Source: Clostridia bacterium UC5.1-1C12 (lineage in GTDB: Bacteria; Bacillota_I; Bacilli_A; Erysipelotrichales; Erysipelotrichaceae). Taken from it: 7,805 bases of DNA. This document shows, in pieces, positions 5,459 to 7,805 of this stretch. How positions within the stretch are numbered: the first letter of the stretch is position 1; every line of letters begins with the position of its first letter. The stretch lies in the NCBI GenBank assembly GCA_001305055.1, contig BBZX01000019.1, forward strand, positions 1 to 7,805, read 5' to 3'. Both the position numbers and the translations under genes were made by a program. Below the pieces are notes generated by a model. It did not search any database. It was given only the letters and a program-made list of their open reading frames with translations, and was not told where the DNA came from.

Positions 5459-7055
5459 CATCTACATTACGCCACTTATCATAAATTGCATCAGTTCTTT
5501 TCTTGATTTCCCATGCTTTTGGAGTGGTTAATTGAATCTCAGTATTTACACCAGCTTTACTGAATGTTATATGGATGCCACGGTAGCCAGTGTTATTCAA
5601 AGGTTCAATTATTGCACTCTCTACATTCACTTTACCATAATTCTTTTCAAGCTGATTGATTACATTTTGAGCATCTGCAACTGAATTCATTTTTACTGCA
5701 AATCTGGAATGATCTTTGATATTTTGAAAACCATATTCAGAATTAGTGATTCTTTTTCTATTTATTTTGTTTACCAAACTATCAACTGATTTAGGACCCG
5801 GATTGATTACGTTTTCATCGCCAAAAGTAGATGCTAAAAAATCTCCAATTTCATTCTGTACATTAACAGCTTTATTGTTGATATTTTTAGCAGCATTAAG
5901 TAAATCAGTTTCTTTATTTCCGGTATTTTCATTATAGGGTAAGCCAGTGTTTTTGTTTTGATTCATCTTAGTTTGCTTTTGATTATTTCTCACATAGCCA
6001 TATGTATTCGATAATCCCGATGAAAAGGCACCGCCTATGAATCCGCCAGCTGCTTGCTGCAATAATTCCATGCCATCAAAATCGGTTTCTGTTCTTCCGT
6101 TAAATTCATAATAAGCAAGGGATCCTAATATATACGATAAGCTTTCTTCTGAAGCTTCGATACCACCTTGTCTTAGTGTTCTCTTAACAACCTCTCTAAC
6201 AGAATCAGGTGCATTTTTAATTTCCTTCAGTAAATTTTCAATCCCTACTTTTTCAGTTAAATATTCTATACCAGCAGATACAATGCCTCGATTGAAAGAA
6301 TCATTCGGTGCCATTCCTTCCATATTGTTTTGATGCATTTCACTAGCTGCCGCTTTTATTGTTTGGGCAGCAAGCGGAGCGGTCGGACCTCCCACTAGAG
6401 CCAATGGCAAAGTGGACATGGAATCTAAGGCGCTTAAAGTAGCATCAGCAACAAACTTCGTAGGACCTGTTAAATCCTCGGTTGCTCTCTGTCTATGTTC
6501 AGCAGCTTCACGCATCATGGTTGCCCCAAATTTATCAGGACTTACAGGCGTTTTATTGGTGACCTTATCCAAATAAACAGAAGCATTTTTTATTGCTTCC
6601 TTTTTCTGTTGTTCTTCAAGCGCCTTTTGCTCATTCTGTGCTTTAACAGCAGCAATATAATTTTTATTTGTTTCAGCATTAGCGTAGGTATTCGCATTTT
6701 GATAAAGAATAGGTGCTACTGCTGTTTCTTTCTGGTTTGCGGGTGTATAAGCTGAAGAAGAATACACACCCGAATACATATCATGATCCTTGCTTTCGTC
6801 TATGGCGTTGAAAAATTCTTCTCTTCTTTTCATGTATTCAGGATTTGCTAGGTCACTGAGCCAGTTTTGAAAAGCTTGTTCACCTGTTTCATAGATTGCA
6901 GGCAAAGAACCAATGGTTCCTTTATAAATGCCAGTTGCACCTTCCGTTAAAAATTTACCCACTTCATAATATGATTTTAATTCATTGTTCCTTTTCTGAT
7001 TGAAAGCATTTTGAAGTTCATCATCTGTATCAGTAGGATAAACATCATAAATCAT
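5448..7055 (-). CDS. Phage polyprotein N-part with C-terminal RelA/SpoT-like domain
   Basis: A 535-aa protein. Its ATG overlaps the stop of the preceding gene (ATGA), with a weak GAGG 10 nt upstream. Residues about 1-110 are polar and aromatic. Residues 130-160 are a Glu/Gln/Lys-rich probable coiled coil. Residues about 195-350 are Gly/Ala-rich with hydrophobic stretches (LPLALVGGPTAPLAA, GGFIGGAFSSGL) of the kind seen in large Firmicutes phage virion proteins. The last ~114 residues look like a (p)ppGpp-synthetase-type nucleotidyltransferase fold: KSVDSLVNKINRK near 422, D448 with R451 (DHSR in place of the usual DxxGxR), GYRGIH at 490-495 and EIQ at 506-508. These correspond to the metal-binding Asp, the nucleotide-stacking Tyr and the catalytic Glu of RelA/SpoT enzymes. 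An alarmone or related pyrophosphotransferase activity is inference. The ORF ends at a slippery A7 run, and its reading seems to continue into the ORF starting at 5427. Confidence 0.85.
   Translation of the reverse strand: MIYDVYPTDTDDELQNAFNQKRNNELKSYYEVGKFLTEGATGIYKGTIGSLPAIYETGEQAFQNWLSDLANPEYMKRREEFFNAIDESKDHDMYSGVYSSSAYTPANQKETAVAPILYQNANTYANAETNKNYIAAVKAQNEQKALEEQQKKEAIKNASVYLDKVTNKTPVSPDKFGATMMREAAEHRQRATEDLTGPTKFVADATLSALDSMSTLPLALVGGPTAPLAAQTIKAAASEMHQNNMEGMAPNDSFNRGIVSAGIEYLTEKVGIENLLKEIKNAPDSVREVVKRTLRQGGIEASEESLSYILGSLAYYEFNGRTETDFDGMELLQQAAGGFIGGAFSSGLSNTYGYVRNNQKQTKMNQNKNTGLPYNENTGNKETDLLNAAKNINNKAVNVQNEIGDFLASTFGDENVINPGPKSVDSLVNKINRKRITNSEYGFQNIKDHSRFAVKMNSVADAQNVINQLEKNYGKVNVESAIIEPLNNTGYRGIHITFSKAGVNTEIQLTTPKAWEIKKRTDAIYDKWRNVDEKN
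5451..5457 (-). promoter_or_regulatory. Candidate -1 frameshift heptamer A AAA AAC
   Basis: Reading the minus strand in frame, the codons are GAA AAA AAC TAA, so A AAA AAC fits the X XXY YYZ slippery pattern exactly and the zero-frame stop is the next codon. A -1 slip continues as CTA ACA TTT GAA GAT, joining WRNVDEKN to LTFEDKNQMLADFELSNQ, which reads as natural protein. An 11-bp hairpin follows at once. Known stimulatory hairpins usually sit 5-9 nt downstream, so the zero spacing is a weakness. A lost A in an A8 run would give the same sequence. Confidence 0.4.
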
Positions 7056-7390
7056 TTTTTGGGAGCCTCATTAATTGAAGGTGCTTGCCCCAAATAAGCC
7101 GGCTGCAACCCTTGCTGGATCATTGTTTGATTGATCTTTACTTGCGCTGCATTAGGCATCAAAATAGCATTAGATAATTGATTATTAGTAGGACCAGGCA
7201 TAGTAATTTGTTGTCTTATAGGCAATAAAGGAGTACCCGATTGAGTACCCCCTTGATTTGTTACTGTTTCTTGCACATTATTAGTGTTTTGATATTCATA
7301 AGCTTCTTTATATCTTTTTAACCTTTCAGGTAAATTTTCAGTGTTTGCATTATTAACCAAATTCATATAATAAGAGAGTGGTTTACTCAT
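7052..7390 (-). CDS. 112-aa low-complexity phage protein
   Basis: The start is clear: AGGAGGT (7396-7402) overlaps the TAG of the preceding gene and lies 5 nt before the ATG. The N-terminal third is helical and charged (LVNNANTENLPERLKRYKEAYEY). The rest is rich in Gln, Asn, Pro and Thr with no predicted compact domain, no Cys and no membrane segment. The stop TGA overlaps the ATG of the following 535-aa gene, so the two are probably translationally coupled. I do not recognise the family. Position in a tight late operon between two structural-type genes suggests a virion accessory, linker or assembly protein, which is inference. Confidence 0.8.
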   Translation of the reverse strand: MSKPLSYYMNLVNNANTENLPERLKRYKEAYEYQNTNNVQETVTNQGGTQSGTPLLPIRQQITMPGPTNNQLSNAILMPNAAQVKINQTMIQQGLQPAYLGQAPSINEAPKK

Positions 7391-7400
7391 AAGATACCTC

Positions 7401-7805
7401 CTAATAACCTAATTGTTTAAGTGCTTGTATAATGTCTAATTGAGTATATTGAGGATTGCTTGCCATAATAGCATTAAGGTAATCAGATACAAGTTTTGCT
7501 TCGGTTTCTTTATCAGCCGCTTTCAAGGTATTATATCGCTGACCTTCTTTAATCGTGCTTACCAAACGATTAACATTATCATTGTTAAAAGGAAGCGTTA
7601 CATCATGACCATAGTAATTACTATATGCATCCATCATGTCTTGTGATGGTAGATAACCATTCTTTAGATTTTCTTGAATGATTTTATCAACTTCACTGAT
7701 CTTCATGCTGGAACCACTTGATTTTGAACCATTACCTCCGACGGAATAAGACCTTGCCGCAGCTGCCTGCAATGCCTGCTGGGCTGCTAATGCATCTTGT
7801 TGTTT
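7401..7805 (-). CDS. C-terminal end of a phage structural-type protein (partial)
   Basis: The frame is open to the right edge of the window (upstream residues KQQDALAAQQALQAAAARSY), so the start lies outside. A TTG at 7770-7772 could in principle initiate, but it has no ribosome site and is most likely an internal Leu. The visible 134 residues begin with an Ala/Gln-rich helix, then a Ser/Gly-rich hinge (GGNGSKSSGSS), then a helical tail with SEVDKIIQENLKNGYLPSQDMMDAY and a final LDIIQALKQLGY. I do not recognise a named family. The helix, Ser/Gly hinge and helical tail arrangement is seen in phage virion and scaffold-like proteins, but this is only a loose likeness. It is the first gene seen of the late operon and its stop overlaps the ribosome site of the next gene. 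Confidence 0.75.
   Translation of the reverse strand, partial: KQQDALAAQQALQAAAARSYSVGGNGSKSSGSSMKISEVDKIIQENLKNGYLPSQDMMDAYSNYYGHDVTLPFNNDNVNRLVSTIKEGQRYNTLKAADKETEAKLVSDYLNAIMASNPQYTQLDIIQALKQLGY

Noticed and set aside
6495..6755. 86-codon + strand frame with a hydrophobic, Cys/Phe-rich product
   Set aside because: Antisense to the Glu/Gln/Lys-rich coiled coil, whose codons give Phe/Leu/Cys on the other strand; no ribosome site.
7231..7250. GAGTACCC repeated twice, 12 nt apart
   Set aside because: Lies in a Gly/Thr/Gln-rich coding stretch and reflects repeated residues; no sign of a regulatory role.
7770..7772. TTG as the start codon of the rightmost gene
   Set aside because: No ribosome site precedes it and the frame stays open to the window edge, so the gene is partial.

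Overview
The window reads as part of a temperate phage or prophage genome from a low-GC Gram-positive host (Bacillota). The bases for this are the AT-rich composition, AGGAGG-type ribosome sites, Firmicutes-style extended -10 promoters and A/T-ending codons. No host housekeeping gene is visible. The species cannot be told from the sequence.

Left end (1-1243, + strand). An intrinsic terminator (6-30) closes a gene that lies off the window. It is followed by a 9-bp direct repeat (49-68) that could belong to an integrase attachment region (inference only). A promoter then drives a short operon of two zinc-ribbon membrane proteins. The first (158-540) is broken by a one-base deletion into a 35-aa zinc ribbon and a downstream membrane/coiled part. 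The second (543-1199) is intact. A bidirectional terminator (1180-1243) separates this operon from the late genes, which run toward it.

Late genes (minus strand, 7805 down to 1244). In transcription order they are: the C-terminal end of an unrecognised structural protein (7805-7401), a 112-aa low-complexity protein (7390-7052), and three consecutive ORFs (7055-5448, 5427-4246, 4234-1244). I read these three as one former, or conditionally joined, polyprotein of 1937 aa interrupted by two -1 shifts. In order it carries a Gly/Ala-rich hydrophobic segment, a RelA/SpoT-type nucleotidyltransferase-like domain, an HExxH metallopeptidase-like domain, a phage MuF-C-type domain (cut in two by the second shift), and a long C-terminal region typical of very large Firmicutes phage virion proteins. 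This matches the 'polyvalent protein' theme, in which large injected phage proteins carry several effector domains.

The most interesting spot is 5150-5458. On the minus strand the RelA/SpoT part ends at a canonical slippery heptamer (A AAA AAC) followed directly by a perfect 11-bp hairpin, after which the protein continues convincingly in the -1 frame. On the + strand the same DNA looks like a self-contained gene cassette: extended -10 promoter, ideal AGGAGGT, 65-aa ORF, and a terminator formed by the same hairpin plus a T7 run. Either reading, or both, may be real.

Three separate shifts in the window would each be repaired by adding one A. Gene decay, assembly indels and, at one site, programmed frameshifting all need to be considered.
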